Of a DNA stretch of 10,953 nt, positions 1 through 6,558 are shown one piece after another (within the stretch, counting starts at the first letter, position 1; each line of letters opens with the position of its first letter). The stretch is from assembly GCA_002420085.1 (NCBI GenBank), contig DIHI01000030.1, forward strand, positions 1 to 10,953, in the 5' to 3' direction. A program made the position numbers and the translations under genes. The stretch is from Lysobacterales bacterium UBA5700. GTDB lineage: Bacteria > Pseudomonadota > Gammaproteobacteria > Xanthomonadales > Xanthomonadaceae. Below the pieces are notes generated by a model. The model made no database searches. It was not told where the DNA came from and saw nothing but the letters and a program-made list of their open reading frames with translations.

Positions 1-33
1 CTGCGAGTTGCGGTCGGTCGGGTCGGCTTGGGC

Positions 34-39
34 GATAAT
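34..39 (+). promoter_or_regulatory. Possible -10 box upstream of the TonB-dependent receptor gene
   Basis: GATAAT matches the sigma-70 -10 consensus at five of six positions in a GC-rich setting. No good -35 box sits 16-18 bases upstream; the nearest TTG-type hexamer (TTGCGG, 8-13) is 20 bases away. If real, transcription would start near position 46. That would make the GTG at 48 almost leaderless and favour the GTG at 90 as start codon. Weak call. Confidence 0.2.
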
Positions 40-89
40 GGGCGGCTGTGGTGCGTTTGCGTGCCGCCCGTCCGTCTGGAGTTCATGCC

Positions 90-2339
90 GTGTCCGTTTC
101 GTTGCGTCCGTTCGATCTACCCATCGCCACTGTCATCGCGGGTGCCGCGATCGCGACCATCGGTGTCGCTGCGCCTGCACACGGCCAGCCGGCCGAGTCC
201 GATCTCGCGGTGCGGCTGGATGCCGTGACCGTCACTGCTCAGCGTCGTGCCGAGGATGTGCTGGCGGTGCCGGTGTCGGTGTCGGTGATCGATGCCGATG
301 CGCTGCGCGCCTACGGTGCGTCGGGTCGGGATGTGCTGCTGCTCGGTGGCCGCGCGCCGAGTGTCCAGGCCGAGTCCTCGTTCGGACGAACCTTCCCGCG
401 CTTCTACATCCGTGGCTTGGGCAATACCGACTTCGATCTCAACGCCAGCCAGCCGGTGTCGATGGTGTATGACGATGTGGTGCTGGAAAACCCGACCCTG
501 AAGGGCTTCCCGATCTTCGATCTGGATCGGGTCGAGGTGCTGCGTGGTCCGCAGGGCACGCTGTTCGGCCGCAACACGCCCGGCGGGGTGGTCAAGTTCG
601 AGTCGGTACGCCCGACGGCGGAGCCCGCCGCGTTTGCCCGGCTCGGCTACGGTCGCTTCGATACGGTCAATTTCGAGGGTGCGGTCGGTGGTGCGCTGGG
701 TGCGGGTTCGGCGGCGCGGGTCTCGGCGCTGTATCAGCGGCGCGGCGGCATTGCCAACAATACGGTGATCGCCGATGACCGGCGCGAGGATTTCGTCGAG
801 CGTGCGATCAAGGCGCAGTGGCTGTTTTCTACGGATGATGCCTTCGAGGCATTGCTGCAATTCCGGGCGCGCGATCTCAGTGGCGGGTCGCAGGTGTTCC
901 GGGCCAATCTGATCGCGCCCGGCAGCAACCGGATCGCGCCGGGCTTCGATCGCTTCACCCTGGCCCAGGATGCGCAACCGACCCTTGATGTCGAGTCGCA
1001 GGGCGCCAGTGCTCGACTGACCTGGACGCTGGATGGCCTGAGGCTGGTGTCGATCAGTGCCTGGGAGTCGGTCGAGATGTTCGCGCGAGGCGATGTCGAT
1101 GGTGGTTTCGGCGCTTCGTTCGCGCCGCCGTTCGGGCCGGGCTTCATTCCGTTTCCGGCGGAGTCCGGTGACGGCATTCCGCAGCACCGACAGTTGACCC
1201 AGGAGGTTCGTCTGGAGTCGGCCGACGATGGCCGCGCGCTGGCTTGGCAGGCCGGGGTGTTCGTCTACGACGAGAACCTCGACATCGACAATCTCAGCTA
1301 CGACACCCTGGCCGGCAGTGTGGTCAACGGGGTTGCGCGCCAGCGTCAGGACAATCGCGCCTACGCCGTGTTCGGTTCGGCCAGCCATGCGCTCGGCGAG
1401 CGCTGGCGATTGGCGGCTGGGGCGCGCTACACCCGCGACGAGAAGGATTTCGTGGCCGAGCGGTTGCTGTCGCCGATCGGTGCAGGCGCATTGGCGCCGA
1501 TCGAGCGCGATCTCGACGACGACAATTTCAGTGGCGACATCAGTCTGACCCGGACCCTGTCCGAGCGGCAGAGGGTCTATGCCCGGCTGGCACGCGGCTA
1601 TCGCGCGCCGTCGGTGCAGGGACGGCTGCTGTTCGGCGATGTCGTTTCGGTCGCCGATTCCGAGACGGTGCTGTCCTGGGAACTGGGCTATCGCGGTGAA
1701 CTGTTCGACCGACGCCTGCGCCTGGGGGTGAATCTGTTCCGCTATGCGCTCGACGATGCCCAGTTGACGGCGGTGGGTGGCGAGACCAATTTCAACACCC
1801 TGATCAATGCCGATACGGTGGTCGGGCGCGGTATCGAGGTCGATCTCGATGCCGTGCTCGGGCCGAGCCTGACGCTGTCGGCGGCGGCTTCGTTCAACGA
1901 TACCGAGATTCGCGACCGCACTCTCGGGGTGGTGCCGTGCGGCAGTGGCTGCACCGTGCTCGATCCGCCCGGTGCGGTCGCCGGTACGGTGTCGATCGAT
2001 GGCAACCGCCTGCCACAGGCGCCGAAGTGGATCGCCAATGTCGCGCTCGACTGGCGTCAGGAAGTCCGGGGCGGCGAGTTGTTCGCCCTGTTCGATGCCA
2101 GCTATCGCAGTCGGATCGATTTCTTCCTGTACCGCAGTGTCGAGTTCGTCGGTGATCCGCTGACCGAGGTCGGGCTGCGTCTCGGCTATCGCTGGGCCGG
2201 TGGGCGTTACGAGGTTGCCGGTTTCGGCCGCAACATCTTCGACCAGACCGAGGTGCTGGGCGGTGTCGATTTCAACAATCTCACCGGTTACGTCAACGAG
2301 CCGCGCGTGCTCGGGGTCGAGGTAGCGGTTCGCTATTGA
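90..2339 (+). CDS. TonB-dependent outer-membrane receptor
   Basis: Outer-membrane, TonB-energised receptor of about 749 residues. The N-terminus has a signal-peptide pattern (hydrophobic run around residues 10-30, then APAHGQPA). A TonB-box-like DAVTVTAQRR lies near residues 44-53. The plug domain follows, with the signature LRGPQGTLFGRNTPGG near residue 150 and RFYIRGLG before it. The rest is a beta-barrel rich in alternating aromatic and charged strands, ending in the aromatic residue of EVAVRY as in outer-membrane barrels. I chose the GTG at 90 because GGAG lies eight bases before it. A GTG at 48 would add 14 residues but has no clear ribosome site. No transporter, TonB/ExbBD or regulator gene is adjacent, so the substrate is unknown. 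The plug type resembles large xanthomonad/sphingomonad receptor families for plant or complex organic compounds, but iron-chelate uptake is equally possible. Confidence 0.93.
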   Translation: MSVSLRPFDLPIATVIAGAAIATIGVAAPAHGQPAESDLAVRLDAVTVTAQRRAEDVLAVPVSVSVIDADALRAYGASGRDVLLLGGRAPSVQAESSFGRTFPRFYIRGLGNTDFDLNASQPVSMVYDDVVLENPTLKGFPIFDLDRVEVLRGPQGTLFGRNTPGGVVKFESVRPTAEPAAFARLGYGRFDTVNFEGAVGGALGAGSAARVSALYQRRGGIANNTVIADDRREDFVERAIKAQWLFSTDDAFEALLQFRARDLSGGSQVFRANLIAPGSNRIAPGFDRFTLAQDAQPTLDVESQGASARLTWTLDGLRLVSISAWESVEMFARGDVDGGFGASFAPPFGPGFIPFPAESGDGIPQHRQLTQEVRLESADDGRALAWQAGVFVYDENLDIDNLSYDTLAGSVVNGVARQRQDNRAYAVFGSASHALGERWRLAAGARYTRDEKDFVAERLLSPIGAGALAPIERDLDDDNFSGDISLTRTLSERQRVYARLARGYRAPSVQGRLLFGDVVSVADSETVLSWELGYRGELFDRRLRLGVNLFRYALDDAQLTAVGGETNFNTLINADTVVGRGIEVDLDAVLGPSLTLSAAASFNDTEIRDRTLGVVPCGSGCTVLDPPGAVAGTVSIDGNRLPQAPKWIANVALDWRQEVRGGELFALFDASYRSRIDFFLYRSVEFVGDPLTEVGLRLGYRWAGGRYEVAGFGRNIFDQTEVLGGVDFNNLTGYVNEPRVLGVEVAVRY

Positions 2340-2354
2340 TCGACTGTCGCCGAT

Positions 2355-3293
2355 TCACACCGCCTGGGCGGCGCGCCGAAGCCGGTCGTTGACCGCACTC
2401 CAGGCGTCGTCATCGGGCGGTCGTTCGGCCAGGATGGCCTCGGCGCCTATCGCGTCGAGGCTGCGCAGGGCGGCATACAGTCCACGGGCGTAGGCTTTCG
2501 GTTCATCCGGCAGGGCGATGCCACGAGTTTCCGCCGGCAGGGTGGCGATCGCCAGCACCAGATGCTGCCGATCGGCGGCGATCTCGGTGCGGCTGGCCAG
2601 GCGCAGCGGGGTCCGGGGGGCGTAGTGGGCAGCCAGCATGCCGGGCGCACGTGGGCTGTCGCTGCCGGGGCCGAGGGTGACCGGCCCGATCAGGTCGGCG
2701 ATGTCGTCGCGGTGGATGCGGCCAGGGCGCAGGATGCGGGGCGTGGCGCCGGTCAGATCGACGATCGTGCTTTCGATGCCGACCGGGCAGTCGCCGCCGT
2801 CCAGCACGATCGGAACCTGGTCGCCGAATTCGTCGCGGACGTGTTCGGCTCGGGTCGGACTGATCCGGCCGAAGCGGTTGGCCGAGGGGGCGGCCAGGCC
2901 CCGTCCGAATGCATGCAGCAGGCGCTGGGCCACAGGGTGTGCCGGCACCCGCAGGCCGATGCTGTCCTGGCCGCCGGTGACGGCGTCGAGTACATCCGGA
3001 TGACGGCGCAGGATCAGGGTCATCGGTCCGGGCCAGAAGGCGTCGGCGAGTCGGTATGCTGTGTCCGGGATCGCCCGTGCGTAGCGGTCGAGCAGGCCGG
3101 CCTCGGCGATGTGGACGATCAGTGGGTGGTCGCTCGGACGTTGTTTCAGGGCGAAGATGCGGGCAATGGCGGCCGGATTCTCGGCATCGCCGGCCAGGCC
3201 GTAGACGGTTTCGGTCGGCAGGCCGATCACCTGGCCGGTGCGCAGGGCGGCCAGGGCGTCGGCGAGTTCTGGACTGAGCGGGGCTTCGATCAT
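2355..3293 (-). CDS. tsaC: L-threonylcarbamoyladenylate synthase, Sua5/YrdC/TsaC family
   Basis: Makes threonylcarbamoyl-AMP from threonine, bicarbonate and ATP, the first step of t6A modification at position 37 of ANN-decoding tRNAs, in the cytoplasm. The YrdC domain fills residues 1-205: PTETVYGL at 26-33, the basic LKQRPSDHPL segment at 49-58, SANRFGRISPT at 137-147, GIESTIVDL at 172-180 and ILRPG at 187-191. The linker PGMLAAHYAP at 217-226 and a further 85 residues form the smaller C-terminal Sua5 domain. At 312 residues it is the long Sua5 type, not the roughly 190-residue TsaC type. The ATG at 3293 directly precedes the conserved N-terminus, but no clear Shine-Dalgarno sequence precedes it. 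It converges on the receptor gene and is unrelated in function to its neighbours. Confidence 0.95.
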   Translation of the reverse strand: MIEAPLSPELADALAALRTGQVIGLPTETVYGLAGDAENPAAIARIFALKQRPSDHPLIVHIAEAGLLDRYARAIPDTAYRLADAFWPGPMTLILRRHPDVLDAVTGGQDSIGLRVPAHPVAQRLLHAFGRGLAAPSANRFGRISPTRAEHVRDEFGDQVPIVLDGGDCPVGIESTIVDLTGATPRILRPGRIHRDDIADLIGPVTLGPGSDSPRAPGMLAAHYAPRTPLRLASRTEIAADRQHLVLAIATLPAETRGIALPDEPKAYARGLYAALRSLDAIGAEAILAERPPDDDAWSAVNDRLRRAAQAV

Positions 3294-3436
3294 CGCGACA
3301 TGGTAACGGAGCGTGCCAGCGGTCGTCCGGGTGCGACGCCTGGATTCGGCAGCGATCGGCCGTGCGTGCTGTGTCGGTCGCTGTCGGGGCTCGGTTCGCG
3401 CGACGGAGGCCGCCGTCTGGACGATCGGTCAGAAAT

Positions 3437-3464
3437 CTGGCGCTTCGGTCATATTTCGCGCCAG
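3437..3464. repeat. Inverted repeat CTGGCGC-N14-GCGCCAG in the tsaC/TetR gap
   Basis: CTGGCGC at 3437-3443 is the exact reverse complement of GCGCCAG at 3458-3464, and GCGCCAG recurs at 3491-3497. The site is 60 bases past the TetR stop codon and about 145 bases before the tsaC start. On the minus strand the hairpin is followed by ATTTCT, a poor U-tract, so it could be a weak terminator for the TetR transcript. It could also be a protein-binding site ahead of tsaC. Nothing else in the 230-base gap (3294-3523) looks like a gene. Confidence 0.35.
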
Positions 3465-3523
3465 TGGGCCAGGGCTGCAAACGACGGCCCGCGCCAGACC
3501 GACGGGTGAACCTGATCGGCGGT

Positions 3524-4171
3524 TCAGTCGATGTGCCGTTGCCGCCAACGCTGGCATTGGCTCAGGACACTGTCGAGCAGGCGTTGGAGTTCGGCCTCCG
3601 AGGCGCCGCCACGGGTGGCGACATTGAAGCCGAGCAACAGGCAGATCAGGATGTCGGCGCGCTCCTGCACGCGGTCGCCAGCGATTTCCCCCGCTGCGGC
3701 CGCCCGTTGCAGGGCGCCGATCAGGGCCGCCCGAACCCGATCCCGATAGCGTTCCGCTCGGCGGGCGATCATGGCGTCGGTGGCGCCGGTCTCGGCCATC
3801 AGATTGATCAGCATGCAGCCACGCCGATCCTGTCGGACGATCCAGTCGCGCAGCGCCAGGAAGAACGTCTCGATTGCCGCCAGCCCGTCGTCACGATTCA
3901 GGAGGGGGGCGATCAGGGCGCGGTCGGCCTGACTCTCGTAGCGGTCGAGGGCGCGATCGAGCAGGCCCTGTTTCGAGCCGAAGGCGTTGTAGATGCTCGA
4001 TTGGCTCATGCCGAGCACGGTTTCCAGTTGCCGGGTGGTCGCACGGATGCCCTTTTGCCAGAAGAAGGTGAGTGCAGCTTCAAGTACAGCTTCGGTGTCA
4101 AACTCACGCGGCCGACCGGCCGTGCGGACCGGTGGGCGACGGGTGGGGTCGGTCTTGGCGAGCGGCTGCAT
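3524..4171 (-). CDS. TetR/AcrR-family transcriptional regulator
   Basis: DNA-binding repressor-type protein of 215 residues. The TetR N-terminal domain spans about residues 23-80, with the recognition helix in GMSQSSIYNAFGSK (54-67), nearly the family consensus. Residues 85-215 form the variable helical ligand-binding domain. It contains Cys119, Cys177 and Cys206, so a reactive-thiol sensor is possible but unproven. The start at 4171 is set by AAGGA eight bases upstream. An in-frame ATG at 4276 would add 35 residues unlike the family and would cover the probable promoter. It lies 129 bases downstream of the hydroxylase gene on the same strand, so it probably controls that cluster, itself, or both. 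The inducer is unknown. Confidence 0.92.
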   Translation of the reverse strand: MQPLAKTDPTRRPPVRTAGRPREFDTEAVLEAALTFFWQKGIRATTRQLETVLGMSQSSIYNAFGSKQGLLDRALDRYESQADRALIAPLLNRDDGLAAIETFFLALRDWIVRQDRRGCMLINLMAETGATDAMIARRAERYRDRVRAALIGALQRAAAAGEIAGDRVQERADILICLLLGFNVATRGGASEAELQRLLDSVLSQCQRWRQRHID

Positions 4172-4225
4172 GATTCGATTCCTTGGCGTAGGGCCCGGGC
4201 ATCGCGCGAACGCGGTCTGTCGGAA

Positions 4226-4254
4226 ACTGTACGTTGCAAGGATCGCCTCGGCAA
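4226..4254 (-). promoter_or_regulatory. Possible sigma-70 promoter for the TetR gene
   Basis: Read on the minus strand, TTGCCG (4254-4249) and TACAGT (4231-4226) are separated by exactly 17 bases. They lie about 55-80 bases before the TetR start codon. Both hexamers match the sigma-70 consensus at four of six positions. This would give the regulator its own transcription in addition to read-through from the upstream operon. Confidence 0.35.
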
Positions 4255-4264
4255 GTGCAGGTCG

Positions 4265-4291
4265 GGCCATGGCCATCGGGCCTGGCCAGGC
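4265..4291. repeat. Two adjacent perfect palindromes between hydroxylase and TetR genes
   Basis: GGCCATGGCC (4265-4274) and GCCTGGCCAGGC (4280-4291) are each perfectly self-complementary and six bases apart. They begin nine bases after the hydroxylase stop codon and end just upstream of the candidate TetR promoter -35 box. They could be TetR operator half-sites or a structured transcript end. GGCC-type palindromes are common in GC-rich DNA, so chance is a real alternative. Confidence 0.3.
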
Positions 4292-4300
4292 TCGCGATGC

Positions 4301-5113
4301 TCAACGATCCGCGTCGAACGGTTGCCTGAGCAGGGCGCTCAGGGATTGCTGGTCGGGACGACGGAACTGCTCCAGGCCGATCGCCATGTTTGCCTCTTGG
4401 CCGAGTGGTCGTGCCCGGTAGCTGCCGAACAGACGATCCCAGATCGACAGGTGAAAGCCATAGTTGCTGTCGGTTTCTTGACGCAGCAGCGAGTGATGGA
4501 TGCGGTGCATCGAGGGGGTGACCAGCAGCCAGCGCAGCCGCCGGTCCAGGGCAGGCGGCAGGGCGGCGTCGGTGTGGGTACACAGGGAGCCGAGCGAGAG
4601 CGCCAACTCGAATATCACCACGGCGGCCGGATCCGGCCCGAGCAGCCAGACCAGGGCCAGTTTGATCACCATCGACAGGGCGATCTCGATCGGATGGAAG
4701 CGAACCCCGGTGCTGACGTCGAAGCCGGTGTCGCTGTGGTGGACCCGGTGCAGCCGCCACAGCAGGGGCAGGCGATGCATCAGTCGGTGCTGCCAGTAGA
4801 TGGCCATGTCCAGCACCAGGACGGCGAGCGGAATCGTCAGTGCCGGCGGTCCGTCGAGGTGATTGAACAGGCCGATGTCGCGGGCCTGGAGTTCGAGTGC
4901 CAGGCCGACGGCAAGGACCGGAAACAGCAGGCGCAGCATCAGGGTGTCGATCAGCACCAGTGCGGCGTTGATCGCCTGACGGCGAGCCGGCCGGCCGTCG
5001 CCACGCAATGGCCTGAGCGTCTGCCAGGCCAGCATCAGGGCCAGGGTGGTGAGGAAGGCGGTCAGACGGACCACGCCTTCGTGAGCGACCAGCCAGGCCC
5101 CCACGGCAGTCAC
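4301..5113 (-). CDS. Sterol desaturase / fatty acid hydroxylase superfamily membrane protein
   Basis: Integral membrane, di-iron, O2-dependent oxygenase family (ERG3/CrtZ/BetaC4 type) of 270 residues. Family members hydroxylate or desaturate sterols, lipids or carotenoids. The histidine clusters are complete: HRLMH at 109-113, HRVHH at 122-126, and HRIHH at 203-207, with RFHP at 138-141 and His180 as extra candidates. NYG (217-219) and WDRLFGSY (225-232) are typical of the C-terminus. Hydrophobic segments lie near residues 17-31, 50-74, 91-107 and 145-178. The start is GTG, and GTGA overlaps the upstream gene's stop codon, with GGA seven bases ahead, so the gene is translationally coupled to the DUF2064 gene. 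The substrate is not evident; coupling to glycosyltransferases suggests a lipid that is also glycosylated, which is inference. Confidence 0.93.
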   Translation of the reverse strand: MTAVGAWLVAHEGVVRLTAFLTTLALMLAWQTLRPLRGDGRPARRQAINAALVLIDTLMLRLLFPVLAVGLALELQARDIGLFNHLDGPPALTIPLAVLVLDMAIYWQHRLMHRLPLLWRLHRVHHSDTGFDVSTGVRFHPIEIALSMVIKLALVWLLGPDPAAVVIFELALSLGSLCTHTDAALPPALDRRLRWLLVTPSMHRIHHSLLRQETDSNYGFHLSIWDRLFGSYRARPLGQEANMAIGLEQFRRPDQQSLSALLRQPFDADR

Positions 5114-5838
5114 CGGGTGATCCGCGAGGGCGGTTTGTGCGACAGCCAGTCGGCCAGGGCGCGTTGCTCGGGAAGTGGGTGGTCGAGCGCGGCAAGTTCG
5201 TCGATCACGGTGCCGAGGTCGGCGGCGATATCGAGGTCGCTCAGTACGGGCAAGCGTCGTGCCGCACCCAGTTCGATCAGCTTTTCCGACAGCCGGCGCT
5301 CGGTGTCGGCACGGCTGTAGGCGACCCCGGTCAAGACCGCCATCGGCACCGGGCGATTACCGCCGAACAGCCAGAAACCGCCGTCGCGGGCCGGGCCGAT
5401 CGCGAACCGGTCGATTTCGGAATCCAGCCAGGCGGCGGCCGACAACAGCAGGTCGGCGTCGATCTGCGGGGTGTCGGCGCCGATCAGGATGCCGGCCCGG
5501 TGCCGGTCGAGCAGTTGCGCATAGACCCGAGCCATCCGCTCGCCGAGCGAGCCTTCCTCCTGTGCCAGATTGGTCAGGCCCGGCCAGTCACCTTCCTCGA
5601 TCGCCGCCGCTTCGGCGACTGCCCAGTAGGCCCGGACCGGGGTATCGATCGGGGCGCGCTGCTCGCTGTCGCGAGCGACTGCCGCAACCGCCGCTGCGGC
5701 CCGGCGATGCCAGGACAGGGCAAAGTCTTCGCCGGTCTCGGCGGCCAGTCGAGTCTTGATCGGCGATCGTCCGGGGGTTTTCACGAAGATCGCCACGCCG
5801 ATGCCGGTCGCAGGTCGGGATGGCTGGGTGCGGTTCAT
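5110..5838 (-). CDS. DUF2064 / TIGR04282 glycosyltransferase (rSAM/selenodomain-associated transferase 1)
   Basis: A GT-A fold protein of 242 residues, related to the CofC/MobA nucleotidyltransferases. The N-terminal nucleotide-binding motif is FVKTPGRSPIKTRL (18-31). The acidic GADTP motif (120-124) corresponds to the metal/sugar-nucleotide site. GPARDGGFWL (148-157) and DLDIAADL (201-208) are the remaining family blocks. Databases often name this family an arsenosugar biosynthesis glycosyltransferase, but the link rests largely on gene neighbourhood. It starts at ATG 5838, overlapping the preceding stop by ATGA, with AGGGGG seven bases upstream. It overlaps the hydroxylase start by four bases. 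No ArsM or ArsS is present, so an arsenical product is uncertain. Expected location is the cytoplasm. Confidence 0.92.
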   Translation of the reverse strand: MNRTQPSRPATGIGVAIFVKTPGRSPIKTRLAAETGEDFALSWHRRAAAAVAAVARDSEQRAPIDTPVRAYWAVAEAAAIEEGDWPGLTNLAQEEGSLGERMARVYAQLLDRHRAGILIGADTPQIDADLLLSAAAWLDSEIDRFAIGPARDGGFWLFGGNRPVPMAVLTGVAYSRADTERRLSEKLIELGAARRLPVLSDLDIAADLGTVIDELAALDHPLPEQRALADWLSHKPPSRITR

Positions 5839-6542
5839 CGGGCGCCCCCTGACCGTGAGAAGCGCATTGCCTGCCGGGCGGTGAGGTAGAGGTGCTCGGT
5901 CGTGGTCCGCAGCCAGCCCTGTTCGGCATAGCGGCGTGCGCTGGTGTGGATCGGCGCGCGCAGTGGCCGGATGGCGGCGCCGAGTCGGCGCGCGCGCCAG
6001 ACCAGTTCGTGGTCTTCACCCCGTCCGATCCGGGGGTCGAAGCCGCCCAGGCGCTGCCACAGGGTACGTGCCAGGGTCAGGCCCTGGTCGCCGAAGGGCA
6101 TAGCCAGCCAGCGGCTGCGAATGTGGGTACCGATGCGGTTGAGGGTCATCGAGCGCGGGCCGTCGTCGAGGAAGCGCAGGTCGAAGAAGTACATGGCGTT
6201 CGGGTCGCGGGTGTTGTGTTCGAGCGCGCGCAGTGCCGCTTCGCTCAGTCGCGAATCGGCATGCAGGAAACACAGCCAGTCGCCACGGCTGGCATCGGCA
6301 CCGGCGTTGAGCTGGTGCGCCCGGCCGACGGTCGGCGCCTCGATCCAGCGCGGCTCGGGCGGCGGTCGGTCGGGTTCGGATGGCTGTGCCGGTCGCTGGC
6401 CCGGTGCGGCGACCAGGATCGTTTCGTGGTCCGGCCCGAGTGCCGCCAGATCGGGCAGCAGGGCCTGCCATGCCGTATCACCCGGTCCGACCGGAATCAC
6501 GATCGAAATGCGTGGGCGGTGGTCGATCAGGTTCTGGTTCAT
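5835..6542 (-). CDS. GT2-family glycosyltransferase, TIGR04283 type (rSAM/selenodomain-associated transferase 2)
   Basis: Inverting GT-A glycosyltransferase of 235 residues. The nucleotide-sugar strand is ISIVIPVG (12-19). GRAHQLNAGA (73-82), LHADS (93-97, the DXD-equivalent), PFGDQG (149-154) and EDHELVWRAR (176-185) follow in the order expected for TIGR04283. No membrane segment is evident, so it should be a soluble or membrane-associated cytoplasmic enzyme. I start at ATG 6542, immediately before the conserved strand; GAGG lies only two bases before it, so initiation may depend on coupling. The upstream fusion gene ends 16 bases earlier. A longer frame to 6623 would overlap that gene by about 65 bases and adds non-conserved sequence. 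It nearly always pairs with a TIGR04282 protein, as it does here. Confidence 0.92.
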   Translation of the reverse strand: MNQNLIDHRPRISIVIPVGPGDTAWQALLPDLAALGPDHETILVAAPGQRPAQPSEPDRPPPEPRWIEAPTVGRAHQLNAGADASRGDWLCFLHADSRLSEAALRALEHNTRDPNAMYFFDLRFLDDGPRSMTLNRIGTHIRSRWLAMPFGDQGLTLARTLWQRLGGFDPRIGRGEDHELVWRARRLGAAIRPLRAPIHTSARRYAEQGWLRTTTEHLYLTARQAMRFSRSGGAR

Positions 6543-6558
6543 TGCCTCGGTTTCGCAA

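Noticed and set aside
117..1388. A 423-codon open frame antisense to the receptor gene
   Set aside because: It is the mirror of a GC-rich coding region, rich in Arg/His/Gly with no domain, ribosome site or hydrophobic pattern; the plus-strand frame has clear TonB receptor motifs.
3362..5320. A 652-codon plus-strand open frame across the TetR, hydroxylase and DUF2064 genes
   Set aside because: It runs antisense through three genes with recognisable motifs and has low-complexity Gln/Gly/Arg-rich composition, as expected for a shadow frame in GC-rich DNA.
5110..6542. Calling the operon an arsenosugar pathway outright
   Set aside because: The transferase families fit, but no ArsM, ArsS or arsenic-resistance gene is visible, and the family name rests largely on gene neighbourhood.
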